From: Papilionanthe hookeriana x Papilionanthe teres
Lineage: Eukaryota > Streptophyta > Magnoliopsida > Asparagales > Orchidaceae
Assembly (NCBI GenBank): GCA_022702705.1
Contig: CM040427.1
Span: 14,593,625-14,657,624 of the forward strand
Direction of reading: 5' to 3'
Length of the DNA: 64,000 bases
Shown: one piece after another, positions 1 through 11,033 of the stretch
How positions within the stretch are numbered: position 1 is the stretch's first letter
How the letters are laid out: every line of letters begins with the position of its first letter
Program-made: the position numbers and the translations under genes
Notes under the pieces: model-generated
Databases searched by the model: none
What the model was told of the DNA's origin: nothing
The model's input: only the letters and a program-made list of their open reading frames with translations

Positions 1-68
1 TTGCAAAAGGAAAAGTTATGCCTCCCAGAATGACTCCCCAAGAGAAAGAAAAACAAATGGTCACATCA

Positions 69-689
69 GAAAAGATCATTCCTCCGATACCCCCACAATT
101 ATCTAAATAAAAAGAAGACAGTCCTCATAAAGTGGATTACAATGTATTAGATCATCTAAGGAAATTACCAGCAAAATTGAACATTTATGATGCCCTTATG
201 CTTTTCAAAGAGATGAGGGAGTCATTGATAAAAGTCCTTTTAGATCAAGACATTAACTTAGCTAAATTTGCTAGTATCACTCAGAGTGAAGCTTGTTCAT
301 TAGAAGTACAGACAAAAATTACCTTTTCTAATAATGACTTGTTACTTGGAATGACTGAATATAATTTTTTCCATTATACGAAAAGATCATTCCTCTGATA
401 CCCCCACAATTATCTAAATAAAAAGAAGACAGTCCTCATAAAGTGGATTACAATGTATTAGCTCATCTAAGGAAATTACCAGCAAAATTGAACATTTATG
501 ACGCCCTTATGCTTTCCAAATAGATGCGGGAGTCATTGATAAAAGTCCTTTTAGATCAAGACATTTGCTTAGCTAAATTTGCTAGTATCACTCAGAGTGA
601 AGCTTGTTCGTTAGAAGCACAGACAAAAGTTACCTTTTCTAACATAAAATTGTTACTTGGAACGACTGAACATAATTGTCCATTATACA
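69..689 (+). repeat. Direct tandem duplication, unit about 311 bp
   Basis: The block beginning AAAAGATCATTCCTC near 69 is repeated from about 380, with the same order of sequence to about 370 and 689 respectively. The shared peptide runs from DYNVLDHLRKLPAK through FASITQSEACSLE. The copies differ by scattered substitutions, including an ATG-to-TAG type difference near 520. It is a local duplication inside element A, upstream of the protease. Confidence 0.85.
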
Positions 690-1876
690 TCACAGTAAAC
701 ATAAACGACACGACACTTTCAAGGGTGCTTATTGATCCAGGGGCCTCGATTAACATAATGATTTTAGGACTCCTGCATATATGGATATTGATGCATCTCA
801 ACTATCAAGAGATACAATGATGTTACGAGGATTTAACCAACAAGGAGAACAGGCCTTAGGGTCAATAACATTACTCCTAAAAATTGATGGTCTGATGACA
901 ACAGCAAAATTCCATATCATCGATTCTGTTACCTCCTTTAATGCTTTACTTTGTAGACCATGGCTTCAAGAACATAAAATGGTGCCTTCATCACTGCATC
1001 AATGCATAAAATATTTACAAAAAGAATAAGAAGTATCGTAGGAGATCGACAACCATTTTCAGTCAATGAAATTGGAATACAAGAAGACGTTGCATATTAT
1101 GCTCCAATTAAACAAACAATATTCTGCAGAGAAGCACTGGTGAATTCAAAAGGAAAAGACAAAGAAAAGAAAATAAATCAAAAAGATGATTCTTCTTCAA
1201 TATGGATGAAGTGTGATAATTCTCATCAGACTCGCACCTTAGGTCCAAGCCGGGGACGGGGACGAGGAAGAGAAGACCCAATTGTTAAATTGAAGAAACC
1301 ATTGAAGTTCAAAATTTACCTGGACTCTGAAGAAGCTGCAAAAGAAGAAACGACATCAGTTGTTCAAAAAGAACCTCAGTTCAAAATACCTCTTGAAGAA
1401 GAAGATAAAGAAAAACAATTTAGTCCATGTATGAGAAAATTAATCAGTATATACACGCTATGACCCTAAGTCCAATCTCTTCTTCTAAAATCAAGGATTC
1501 AATGCTCAAAGAAGTATTTGATTATGATAAAAAGCTAATTAAGTTTAGACTTGGCTCTACTTTTTCTAGTACTGAAACCGATGTACAATTAAAAGATGAA
1601 AATCTTGCAAAATCAATGAAAATCCCTTTTTAGTTGTATTCTCCTTGGGCTCAAAAATTTATTCAAAATATTTTAATGCTCAAAAAATGGTCTTTAAAAC
1701 AACCAGACTTTATTGAACACATGTGGGATAACAATAAACGAAACCCTAACTCTAAAGAGGGTATTGGATTTGGCACTCTAGAACTTCTAGATGATAAGAA
1801 ATTTTGCCTAGTCATCACCAAAGAACATAATTACGAACAAACAATTAATCTCCCAATCAAAGATGCTCCTTCATAA
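132..1876 (+). pseudogene. Element A gag-end/protease region (broken)
   Basis: Several consecutive open pieces (132-398, 524-820, 781-1029, 1002-1463, 1427-1633, 1634-1876) read as one degraded polyprotein segment. Recognisable motifs are the aspartic protease loop LIDPGAS (about 728-750), the downstream LLCRPWLQEHK and the PSSLHQC-KY segment usual after the protease in Tat elements. The spacer to RT is rich in Lys and Glu. The N-terminal part is affected by the 311-bp duplication. No intact start or zinc knuckle is visible. Assignment to protease rests on motif order, not on a search. Confidence 0.7.
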
Positions 1877-2046
1877 TTGGAAGAAGAAATCAAATCGATA
1901 ATTGATGAAATAAAAGAAAAAAAAGTAGGGACTAATGAAAACCCAAAACCAACTTTCATTAGTTCATTCCTTAATGACATGGAAGCAAAAGAAATAATTT
2001 AACTGTTGAAAGATAATAAAGACTGCTTTGTTGGACTTATGATGAA

Positions 2047-2835
2047 ATGCCTGAACTAGCTCTAGAAATCATAGTCCACAAACTTGAGATAAATCAAATA
2101 ACAATCATTGTTAAACAAACTCCAAGAAGGATGTGTGTCCAAATAAAACAACAAGTCATTGTCGAAGTTAAGAAATTGATTGATGCTGGTTTTATACGAG
2201 AAGAAAATTATCTGACATGGCTGGCTAATGTAGTGCCGGTTAAAAAGAAACATGGCCAAATCAGGGTCTATGTAGATTTCAGAGATTTCAACAAGGCCTG
2301 TCTGAAGGATGAATTTCCTTTACCAATCCAAGAATTAGTGGTTGACATAGCATCTACACATGCAATATTTTTTCTTTTTGGATGGATCATCAGGATACAA
2401 TCAAATAAAGATTTTTCTAGAAGATGAATCAAATACAGCCTGCAGGACACCAATAGGGATATACTATTACAAAGTTATGCGATTTGGTTGAAGAATACTG
2501 GTGCGACCTACCAAGGAGCCATGACACAGATTTTTGATGAACTCATACACAATCAAGTTGAATGTTATGTGGATGATTTGATTATCAACAGTAGACAAAA
2601 AGATGATCACGTTTATGATTTGAGAACTGTCTTTCAACGATTACGTCAATATAATCTTATAATGAATACCTTAAAGTGTGATTTCAATGTCACTTTGGGG
2701 AAATTTTTAGGATTTGTTGTTCAGCATCGTGGGATTGAAATTGATCCTCTTAAAATTGAAGCCATTCTAAATATGCCTCCTCCTAAAAATCTAACACAAT
2801 TGCGATCCTTTCAAGGAAAACTAGTGTATATATGA
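2047..2835 (+). pseudogene. Element A reverse transcriptase (broken)
   Basis: Two open pieces carry RT landmarks. 2047-2427 has NVVPVKKKHGQIRVYVDFRDFN followed by the Asp/Phe-Pro-Leu-Pro segment. 2488-2835 contains the catalytic box ECYVDDLI with the downstream KCDFNVTLGKFLGFVVQHRGIE and the RSFQGKLVYI thumb region. The two parts are out of frame around 2430-2487. The catalytic DD pair is preserved although the frame is not. It belongs to the Ty3/gypsy class. Confidence 0.85.
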
Positions 2836-2919
2836 TGTTTTATTTCCAATCTGTGAGGTAGGTGTCAGCCTCTCACTACCCTAACCAGAAAAGATAGCAA
2901 ATTCGTATGGGATGAAAAA

Positions 2920-3345
2920 TGATAACACGCCTTTGAAAATATCAAACAATATTTAACAACACCTCCTGTTTTAGCAGTTCCTGCGTTAGGAAGACCTCTA
3001 ATCCTTTACACTACGACATTGGACAATTCCCTTGGAGCGTTACTAGCTCAAGTAAATGACGAGGGAAAAGAAAATGCATTATATTATTTAAGCCACTGTT
3101 TGGTTCCGACTGAAATAAAATATTCAGCAATTGAAAAGCATTGTTCAGCTTTGATTTTTGCAGTTCAAAAGTTAAGACACTATATGCTTTCTCATAAAGT
3201 AACTCTTATTTCAAGAGTTAATTCGTTACTATACTTGATGACACGAACGACATTTTCTAGAAGATTAGCAAGATGGGCAATGATACTGCTCCAATTTGAA
3301 ATAACATTTGTGCTGCTACGTGGTGTTAAATGACAAATCTTGGCA
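2920..3345 (+). pseudogene. Element A first RNase H domain (broken)
   Basis: The region following RT encodes TTPPVLAVPALGRPL and, in 3019-3333, LGALLAQVNDEGKENALYYLS, IEKHCSALIFAVQKLRHYM and RLARWAMILLQFEI. These are the standard landmarks of the Ty3/gypsy RNase H. A TGA at about 3331 ends the open frame just before a QILADFLASHP peptide, which in Tat elements links the first and second RNase H. Confidence 0.8.
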
Positions 3346-3439
3346 GATTTCTTAGCATCACATCCAATTCTGACTAGATTACTTCTTAACGATGATTTAC
3401 CTGATTAAAAAATACTACAAATAAAAAGTTCAGACATAC

Positions 3440-3530
3440 AACGATGGGAAATATACTTTGATGGCACGTCATCTGCTTGAAAAGACAAAGACAAGTAGAC
3501 AATCATACCAGGAGAAGCTGGGGTAGGTCA
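3440..3530 (+). pseudogene. Element A second (archaeal-like) RNase H start, truncated
   Basis: The peptide RWEIYFDGTSSA at about 3444-3478 matches the beginning of the additional RNase H that marks the Tat lineage. A stop follows at once, and the domain ends at 3530 where the LTR of element B starts, so only about 30 codons remain. This fragment is the main reason for assigning element A to Tat/Ogre. Confidence 0.65.
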
Positions 3531-5209
3531 TGCACCAAAAATATATTAGGTTTTTGCTATATAAATTAACTCATTTTTTGTGATACTACATTTTAAAGGA
3601 AAGTATTTTTCATTTTTTGCTGCAGGTTTGATAATTTTTGGTGATTAGAGCAAAAGGAAGCAAAAAGGAATTAATTTAGAGCAAAAAGGAGCAAACTGAA
3701 GAAAATTAAATTCTGGCACCGCCGGTGCCAGAATGGGCGCCACCGGCACCCAATTCCAGAGAGTTCAAACAATTATTGTGGCCCAGTGCCGCCAGAGCCC
3801 TATCCAGTGCCGCCGGCGCCCAATGTCGGTCCAAGTCAAATTCAACTTTTTTGGTCAACTTTTTGAAGGGTTGCTTAAGGAAACTCTTGGGGAATTTATT
3901 TCTAACTTATGTTAGACAGTTATGAACGCCACTTTTAGTGAGGGTGTGTCAGAGAGGAGAGAAGGAGAAGTCTTTAGAAGTGAAAAGAGTGTGTTAGGGT
4001 TTGTAGTAATTGTGAGGAAAGTGTGTAGAAGTCATGTATTACGAGAGATTCTTCTTTAAGGAGTATAGGAGAAGGAGTGCAGTGAGAGATTGTTTCTTCC
4101 TTACCATTCTAAAGAGAGAATTGAGAGTTGAAGAGAAGGGAGAAGAGGACTCAAAGGAACTACAAGAGATTTGCTTGGGAAAGAGAAAGAGATAAGTTGT
4201 ATTTACTTTTATGGTTTGTATGACTTTGCTTTTATATATATAATCTATGTTTTGTTGTATCTTCCTTGTGAGCTTTAAGTAACTTCTTTCAATGAGATGT
4301 GGTGAAGTGTTGATGTAAAATTGATGTGCCATAAAAATGTTAAAGAAATTGTGATGTTTTTCATTTTGAAGTTCATTTACTTTCGATCTGGCTAATTGAA
4401 TTGTTAAAAACTGTTGTGAAACATCCAATCTAAAAGTTCTAAGTGTTCTACAACAATAGTGAAAATCCATTCAATGTTCATGAATAAATTGTGTAGTTCA
4501 TGAGAATTGAGTGCAAATAAATAGGACAATATAGTTTAATAGGCGTCAAATTGGAGGCTTTAGAGTGGCAGGCTGAAATCCCCAATTTGGTCCCAAAATT
4601 TGGTAACTAAAGCTAGGGTTAGCCTTCAGGTGAAGGAAAGTGGGAGCTCTGATGTGAGAGCCAGTATCCTCCCAGCCTAACCACGAATTTAGTTACTAAG
4701 CCTAGGATTTGCTAATGTTCTTTACATGACTTGGAAGAGGGGGTACTCTAACGAGGGTAAAGAATATGAATGCTCCTATTTGGCACAATACAATTCTATT
4801 ATCAATCTATATCAATCACTCATCATAAAATCATTGCAAGAGGAAAGACACTTTTCCATATATAAACCTTTCAATTACAAAACTTAGTGTGTGTGTTTTA
4901 GTTAATCCTGCTTAGAAAATTTAGAAGTAACTTACAGTAAATCTAGTTGTTTTTATCTTTACATTGGCATATTAAATAGTGCTTGAACTTGTGTTGTGAA
5001 TTGAGTGTTGGATTTCAACATGTTTGCTATATTTTGAAGTGCTCCTGCCTTCCTCGTGGGATAGATAACCAGGACTCTACTAGAGCCCTGTATTACTTGA
5101 ATGATATGCATACTTGCGTATATAGGTGATTGCTTAATTATTAAATTAATCTATTTGCAAAAATAAATTGAAACTTTCTTTTGAATATTGAATTTTGAGG
5201 CAGCTCGCA
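3531..5209 (+). mobile_element. Element B 5' LTR (Athila family)
   Basis: This LTR of about 1.68 kb begins TGCACCAAAA after element A sequence and ends near GCTCGCA at 5209, just before a decayed primer-binding site. It shares ordered landmarks with the other Athila LTRs here. These are GCAAAAAGGAGC-type purine runs near its start, a GC-rich U3 repeat (3714-3831), a stretch beginning AGTGCAAATAAATAGG (about 4509), the TGGCACAATACAATTCT segment (about 4780), and the terminal block with TAGAGCCCTGTATTACTTGA (5082-5101). An AT-rich TATA candidate lies at 4232-4243. The exact ends are inferred from comparison with the other LTRs. Confidence 0.8.
3714..3831 (+). promoter_or_regulatory. GC-rich U3 repeat cluster, B-type (GCCGCCGGCGCC)
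   Basis: In otherwise AT-rich DNA, repeated and partly palindromic units such as GGCACCGCCGGTGCC and GTGCCGCCGGCGCCC occur here. A stretch of about 30 bases around CCCTATCCAGTGCCGCC recurs inside the element at 10853-10890, upstream of the extra ORF. The regulatory role is inferred from position in U3 and recurrence; binding factors are unknown. Confidence 0.6.
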
Positions 5210-5220
5210 CATCCGGTCAA

Positions 5221-5245
5221 GTTTTTAGTACCCTTGTCGGGAAGG
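5221..5245 (+). other. Element B primer-binding site, decayed
   Basis: The sequence AGTTTTTAGTACCCTTGTCG aligns position by position with the intact site of element E (TTTTTGGCACCGTTGCC), which is complementary to the 3' end of plant tRNA-Asp. Several G-to-A and other changes make it unlikely to prime. Confidence 0.65.
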
Positions 5246-5349
5246 TATAAACGGTAACTAATCAAAATTGAAGTAGTTGAAACCTTTACATTTTTAGTTT
5301 GCAATTGTGTGTGCTTATTTACTTTTTAGTTTGTTTTGTGTGATTTTAT

Positions 5350-6900
5350 ATGCGTAGGATTAGATCTATAGGTTTAGTGCCTTATGATTCAGAGTTAGAG
5401 CGTAGTGTTAGAAAAATTTGAAAACAACAAAAACAATCTGAAAATCCTCACAAAATAGCGAATAACCAAGAAAATCGAAGAAATGAAAATGAAAATATAC
5501 CAAGAAATTTAAGAGACTATGCTAACCCAACAGTAGATGAAATTCATATAACCATTCAAAACCCTGATTTTGCTACTAATTCATTTGAGCTTAAACCTAT
5601 TATTATCTAAATGGTACAAAATAATCAATTTGGAGGAACACCTAATGAAGATTCTAATTTACATCTCGTTAGTTTTCTAGAGCTGTATGCTACTTTTAAA
5701 TATGATGGAGTGTCGAATGATGCTGTTAGACTTAGACTTTTTCCTTTTTCATTAAGGGATAAAGCCAAGGAATGGTTAAATTTGTTAGCACCTGGATCTA
5801 TCAGAACATGGAGAGAAATTCCACAAAAGTTTCTATCAAAATATTTTCTTCCATCAAAAACTGCTAACCTAAGAAATGATATCACATCTTTTGGTCAGTT
5901 TGAAGGGGAATCAATATATGATGCTTGGGAAGGATTTAAAGATCTCCTTAAGAAATGTCAACATCATGCTTTACCAGATTGGTTAATAATTCAAACATTT
6001 TATAATAGATTAGTGGGATCTTTGACATCAAATATAAATGCTACTGCTGGTGGATCTTTAATTTCAAAACCTTTTGATGAAGCATATTCGTTAATAGAAG
6101 AAATGGCTACTAATAATTTTTAATGGCCCTCTGAATGGGTAAATCCTAAGAGATTAGCTAGTATTCATGATTCTGATGCTGTAACTACGATAGTCTCTTA
6201 AATTGCTGCCCTTTCCAGTAAAATAGATCAATACATAATGAATTATTCTCAAACACCCCTGGTGCTAGAGTAAAATTTAGTAGGATAGATAATAGAATAT
6301 CAAACACCTTATGAGACCTTGAATGCTATAAATTATAGAAACAACAATACTTATTTGAACTATTATAATCCTAGTTGGAAGAACCACCCGATTGTCAATT
6401 GGAATAATAACAACAATGCTATTGTTAACCCACAATGGGGAAACAATCCTATAACCCAGTTGGAAATTTAAACAACCAAGGGAACACCAATTATAGACCT
6501 TCTTATCCTCCTAGCTTTGATAATAACCCACAATTTAAGGAAAAGAAGTTTTCTACTAAAGAATTAATGTTGAACATGGGCAATCAGTTACAAGCTCAAG
6601 GTGTTGCGATTAAGAACATTGAGAATCAATTAGGACATATTTTCACTACGCTTAATAAAAGGACTTCTGGAGCTCTTCCCAGCAATGTTGAGATCAATCC
6701 AAAAGATGAAAACAAGGAACAAATTAAGGTTATTCAGTTAAGGAGTGGAAAGGAATTAGAAACAAGAGTGTAAAAAGAAGTTGAAGTTGAGAAAGAGAAG
6801 GTGGAAATTGAAAAAGGTTCTAATAAGATATATTCAGACTTAGAATATCCACTTGAGCCAATGAAGATTACTATTGAAATGCCACCTCCTCCATTTCGTC
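5350..6900 (+). pseudogene. Element B gag (Athila), broken
   Basis: Translation from the ATG at 5350 gives MRRIRSIGLVPYDSELE, the same start seen in the other elements, followed after a TGA by the core Retrotrans_gag segment 5611-6123 (NQFGGTP, LHLVSFLEL, LRLFPFSLRDKAKEW, LPDWLIIQTFY, GGSLISKPFDEAYSLIEEMA). The C-terminal part at 6435-6773 contains NIENQLGHI, NVEINPKD and KVIQLRSGKELE, which leads into pol. At least three stops (about 5420, 5609, 6121) interrupt it. I see no CCHC zinc knuckle. Confidence 0.85.
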
Positions 6901-6943
6901 AAAGATTGAAAAAAAAAATAGGGATAACAGATTTACGAAATTT

Positions 6944-7840
6944 TTGGAAATCCTTAAGAAATTAACGGTAAATATTCCCTTTTTTGAAGCATTAGAGCAG
7001 ATGTCTGATTATGTGAAGTTTATGAAGGATATTATTAAAGGAAAAGAAAGTTCAAAGATCATGAGACTGCTGCACTTAGTGGAGAGTGTAGTGCAATTAT
7101 TCAGAAGAAGCTTCCCGAAAAAACTTAAAGACCCTGGTAGTTTCACTATCCCTGGTGTTATAGGTGAGAAATATTTTGGAAGAGCTTTATGTGATCTAGG
7201 AGTTAGTATTAATCTTATGCCTTTATCAACTTTCAAAAGATTGGGAATAGGATAAATTTCAGCTACATCTGTGACTATTCAGTTGGCTGATCGTATCATT
7301 ATTTATTCTAGAGGAGTGGTGGAAGGTGTGTTAGTGAAAGTGGATAAATTTATCTTTCGTGTGCATTTTATTGTATAGATATGGAGAAAGATAAAGAAAT
7401 CTCAATTATTTTGGGAAGACCATTCCTTGCTACTGGGAGTGCTATGATTGATGTTCAAAAAGAAGAATTAACTATGAGGGTTAATGATTAAGAGGTGACC
7501 TTTAATATTCTGAAATCTATGAGATATCCCTCAACAGAAAAAGATGATGAATGCTTTCGAAGAGAAATCCGCGATTATTTGAGTGATGATCATTTAAAAG
7601 TAGTGTTAGAAGAGAAAATAGAATATGAAAATGTGGAGTGTGAGGATGAAAGTGAAATAGAAAATGATTTTGATGATATGGAGAATGAAGAGTTAGACTA
7701 TATTTAGGAAAGATTTGAAATGTTGGATACTATGGAAAGTGGTGATAAAAGTTTAATTCCATCTATCATAAAACCTACTGAACTTGAGATGAAAATTCTT
7801 CATAATCATTTGAAATATATGTTATTAGGATAATCATCTA
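6944..7840 (+). pseudogene. Element B protease and linker (broken)
   Basis: The frame 6944-7255 carries EILKKLTVNIPFFEALEQM and the aspartic protease loop ALCDLGVSINLMPLS, with the catalytic Asp codon at 7192-7194. After a stop at 7253 come an ILGRPFLA segment (about 7408-7432) and an acidic linker (7495-7707) ending ENEELDYI. Stops at 7253, 7489 and 7706 break it, two of them at positions where element C has Gln codons. Confidence 0.85.
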
Positions 7841-7899
7841 CCTTACTAGTCATTGTATCTTCAGATTTGAATGAATATCAAGAACAGAAATTATTGGAG

Positions 7900-8905
7900 A
7901 CTTTAAAATGATACAAAAAGGTTTTTAGTTGGACCTTAGCAGATATTAAAGGAATCAGTCATTCGATCTGTATGCACATAATTTTGTTGGATGAACAACA
8001 TAAACCTAGAGTTGATCCACAAAGGAGACTGAATCCAATGATGAAAGAAGTAGTTAAGAAGGAAATTTTAAAATGGCTTGATGTTGGAATTATTTACCCA
8101 ATTTCAGACAGTGCTTGGGTAAGTCCATATCATTGTGTTCCTAAGAAGGGAGGAGTGACTGTTGATGTGAATGAACAAAATGAAATTATACCAATAAGAT
8201 AAATTAATGGTTGGTGAATTTGTATTGACTATATAAAATTAAATGCCGCCACCAGGAAAGATCACTTTCCTCTTCCTTTTCTAGATCAAATGTTAGATAG
8301 ACTTACCGGAAACAAGTACTATTCCTTTTTGGATGGATATACTAGTTATCATCAAATACATATTGCTCCTGAGGATTAAGAGAAGACTATATTTACTAGC
8401 CCTTATGGAACTTTTGTTTTTCAAAGAATGCCTTTTGGATTATGTAATGCACCCACAAAGTTTGAAAGATGCATGATGTCTATCTTTAGTAATCTGATTG
8501 ATAATGTATTCGGAACTTTATTTGACATATGTCTAAATAATTTAGAAAAAGTTTTGGAGCTTTGTGAGAAAACAAAATTTAGTTATGAATTGGGAAAAAT
8601 GTCAATTTATGGTTGCAAGAGGAATAGTGTTTAGGCATGAAATTTATAAACTTGGTATGGAGGTAGTCCCTGCAAAAATTTAGATTATTGAGAAATTACT
8701 ATCTCCTACTACTGTGAGAGGGGTAAGAAGTTTCTTAGAACATGTTGGATTTTACAGGCGTTATATTAAAGATTTTTTGAAAATTACTAAACCTTTGTGC
8801 CATTTTTTAGAAAAAGATAAGAGATTTGATTTTAATGAAGAATGTTTGAATGTCTTTGAACTGTTAAAAAAAATTAATCATTGCCCCTATAATTGTTTCA
8901 CCTGA
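7900..8905 (+). pseudogene. Element B reverse transcriptase, catalytic box deleted
   Basis: Landmarks include HKPRVDPQRRLNPMMKEVVK, GIIYPISDSAWVSP, FLDGYTSYHQI and MPFGLCNAPTKFERCMMSIF. Compared with element C, 30 bases are missing after GATTGATAAT (about 8504). These hold the catalytic FxDD-type motif. Stops at about 8199, 8214 and 8380 correspond to CAA, CGA and CAA codons in relatives. The thumb region resumes at 8714-8905 (RSFLEHVGFYRRYIKDF). It is dead. Confidence 0.9.
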
Positions 8906-9300
8906 TTGGGAAAGACCATTTGAACTTATGTGTGAAGCCAGTGATTATGCGATTGGAGTTTCTTTAGGGCAAAGGTATGATAAAATAATCAGGGTTATTT
9001 AATATGCTAGTAAAACTCTTAATGAAGCTCAGATTAATTATACCACTACTGAAAAAGAATTTTATTAGCTATAGTGTATGCCTTTGAAACGTTTAGATCG
9101 TATCTGATTGGAACAAAATGTATGGTGCCTACTGACCATTCAGCTCTCAAATATTTAATGCAAAAGAAGGATGTCAAACTAAGAATGATCAGATGGATGA
9201 TTCTAATGCAAGAATTTGACTTTGTGATAGTTGATAGAAAAGGATCTGATAACAAAATTCTTGACCATCTGTCTAGACTGGAGTATTATAAATTATATGA
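8880..9300 (+). pseudogene. Element B RNase H (broken)
   Basis: This continues the pol with SPDWERPFELMCEASDYAIG, a frame change near 9055, and then FRSYLIGTKCMVPTDHSALKYL and RMIRWMILMQEFDF (9074-9436). The DHLSRLEYYKL segment marks the link to integrase. The Asp of the usual CDAS motif reads Glu (CEAS) here, an active-site change. Confidence 0.85.
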
Positions 9301-10650
9301 ATTTGAGAAGAAAATTAAAAAAACTTTCTCTGATGAGCAACTGTATACCATTATGGAAAGAAATTTGCCTTGGTATGCTGATAATATGAATTATATTGTA
9401 AGTGATATTGTACCACCTGATTTAACAAGGCAATAACAAAAGAAATTTAGATATGCTGCGAAATTTTATTTTTGGGATGAGCCCTACTTATATAAACAGT
9501 GTAAGGATCTTATTGTTAGAAGATGTGTGTCATATAAAGAAACTGAACTGATTATTCAGAGATGACATGATTCTGAATTTGGAGGACGTTTTGGTATTGA
9601 TAAAACTGCTTATAAGATTTTGCAATCTGGATTTTATTAGCCTACTCTTTTTAGGGATGTATACAAATATATAAAAACATGTGATCGATGTCAGAGAGTA
9701 GGTGGTATTTCTAGAATAAATGAAATGCCTCTAAATTTTACATTAGAAGTTGAAATCTTTGATGTATGGGGATTGGATTTTATGAGACAATTTACTCCTT
9801 CATTTAGAAATACATATATATTAGTTTTTGTTGATTATGTCTCGAAATGGATCGAAGCAATTGCTTTACCCAGATGTGATGCTCGGAGTGTTTTAAAATT
9901 TTTAAAGAAAAATATTTTTACAAGATATGGAATGCCGAGAGTAATCATAACTAATGGTGGATCTCATTTTAGGAATAATTAGATTCAGAGATTGGTTGAA
10001 AAATATAATATTATTCATAGAATCTCTACTGCCTATCATCCCAGACTAGTGGTTTAGCGGAGGTGTATAATCGTGAAATTATAAGAATTTTGGAGAAAAT
10101 TATGGATCTTCACAAATTAGATTAGTCTATGAGATTAGATACTATATTATGGGCATACAAGACTGCTTTTAAGACCCCTATCGGAATGTGTCCTTATAGA
10201 CTAGTATTTGGAAAGACTTGCCACTTACTTTTTGAATTGGTGCATAAAGCATATTAGGTGATAAAATAGTTTAATTTTAATTTGACGAATGCAGGTGAGA
10301 AGAGATTTGTTCAATTGAATGAATTAGAAGAAATCAAAAATGAATCTTATCATAATGACAGGATTTATAAGGAGAAAATGAAATTATGGCATGATCCGAA
10401 GATATTAAAAAAGAACCTGGACGGAAAATTTTGTTATACAATGCTAGATTGAAATTATTTCTTGGAAAACTTAAGTCTAGGTGGATAGGACCTCTTACTG
10501 TTACAAAAGTGAATTCTTTTGGAGCTATTGATATTAAGGATCCTAAAATTGGAAAGATATTCAAGGTTAATGAGCACAGATTAAAACCATAATTTGAAGG
10601 GTTTCGACCAAGTTTTAAAAAGGTTTTAATGTTAATTCATCCTGAATAAC
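9301..10650 (+). pseudogene. Element B integrase (broken)
   Basis: The HHCC region is visible around 9555-9715 (HDSEFGGRFG, DKTAYKILQSGFY, CDRCQRVG), with the first zinc His partly lost. The catalytic core follows at 9725-9982 (EIFDVWGLDFMRQF, FVDYVSKWIEAIALP, YGMPRVIITNGGSHF). The second catalytic Asp appears as Asn (ITNGG). A TAG replaces the Trp after SGFY at 9638-9640. The C-terminal part reads TVTKVNSFGAIDIKDPK near 10497-10547, where relatives have the GPF-type motif, and ends about 10650. Confidence 0.85.
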
Positions 10651-10661
10651 TGAATGGTTTG

Positions 10662-10708
10662 TCGGGCTGACGATGTTAAACAAAGCGCTTTATAGGAGGC
10701 AACCCATA
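10662..10708 (+). other. Post-pol conserved block with hairpin (B copy)
   Basis: The block GGCTGACGATGTTAAA...GCGCTTTATAGGAGGC...CCCATA is conserved at the same place, right after the pol stop, in elements D (24081-24127) and F (41003-41052). The last part can fold as a 6-bp stem with loop AGGCAA. In this copy one pair is an A/C mismatch. Function is unknown. Confidence 0.6.
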
Positions 10709-10852
10709 TTTATTTTTGTTATGCTTGTGTGGTTGTATTTAGTAGTTGTGCTTGCAGAGAGACATATTGGAGTTCTACTTACTCTTAAATATCATGAAAG
10801 ATGGAAAATATTGGATCCTATTCCAGAGAGTAAGCACCATATTTAAGAATTT

Positions 10853-10890
10853 GGGCGCCGCCGGCACCCTATCCGGTGCCAATAGCGCCC
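10853..10890 (+). promoter_or_regulatory. Internal GC-rich U3-like repeat upstream of B extra ORF 1
   Basis: GGGCGCCGCCGGCACCCTA followed by TCCGGTGCCAATAGCGCCC matches the U3 cluster at 3782-3822 over about 30 bases. It lies 144 bases upstream of the extra-ORF ATG at 11034. A promoter role is inferred from the same arrangement in elements D and F. Confidence 0.55.
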
Positions 10891-11033
10891 AAGGTCTGAT
10901 GACGGTTTTTAGAGTTTCAAAATGCGATTTTGGGCGGTTTTTGACAGGATTTTCTTCCTTCTAAATCCCCAAACTCCATTTTTAACTCCCAAACTCTAGA
11001 AAAACAAAACATTCCTTTCCCAATTCACATCCA

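Larger units (their letters stand above)
1..3530 (+). mobile_element. Element A: decayed Tat/Ogre-lineage Ty3/gypsy retrotransposon, 3' truncated
   Basis: Broken reading frames follow the order protease, reverse transcriptase, RNase H, second RNase H typical of the Tat (Ogre) lineage of Ty3/gypsy. The protease region near 728-750 reads LIDPGAS, the RT carries YVDD near 2566-2580, and a second RNase H start (WEIYFDGTSS) appears near 3447-3476. That extra RNase H is known only from the Tat lineage, so I place it there rather than in Athila. The left end lies outside the window. The right end stops abruptly inside the second RNase H where the LTR of element B begins. No LTR, gag or primer site of its own is visible. 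Many stops and frameshifts make it non-functional. Confidence 0.85.

Noticed and set aside
3714..3831. GC-rich clusters as CRISPR-like or satellite arrays
   Set aside because: Units are irregular, short and confined to U3 or pre-ORF positions; the host is a plant.
4039..4470. 143-residue minus-strand ORF inside LTR B
   Set aside because: It lies opposite to the LTR's own direction, has no recognisable motif, and the matching frame is not kept in the other LTRs.
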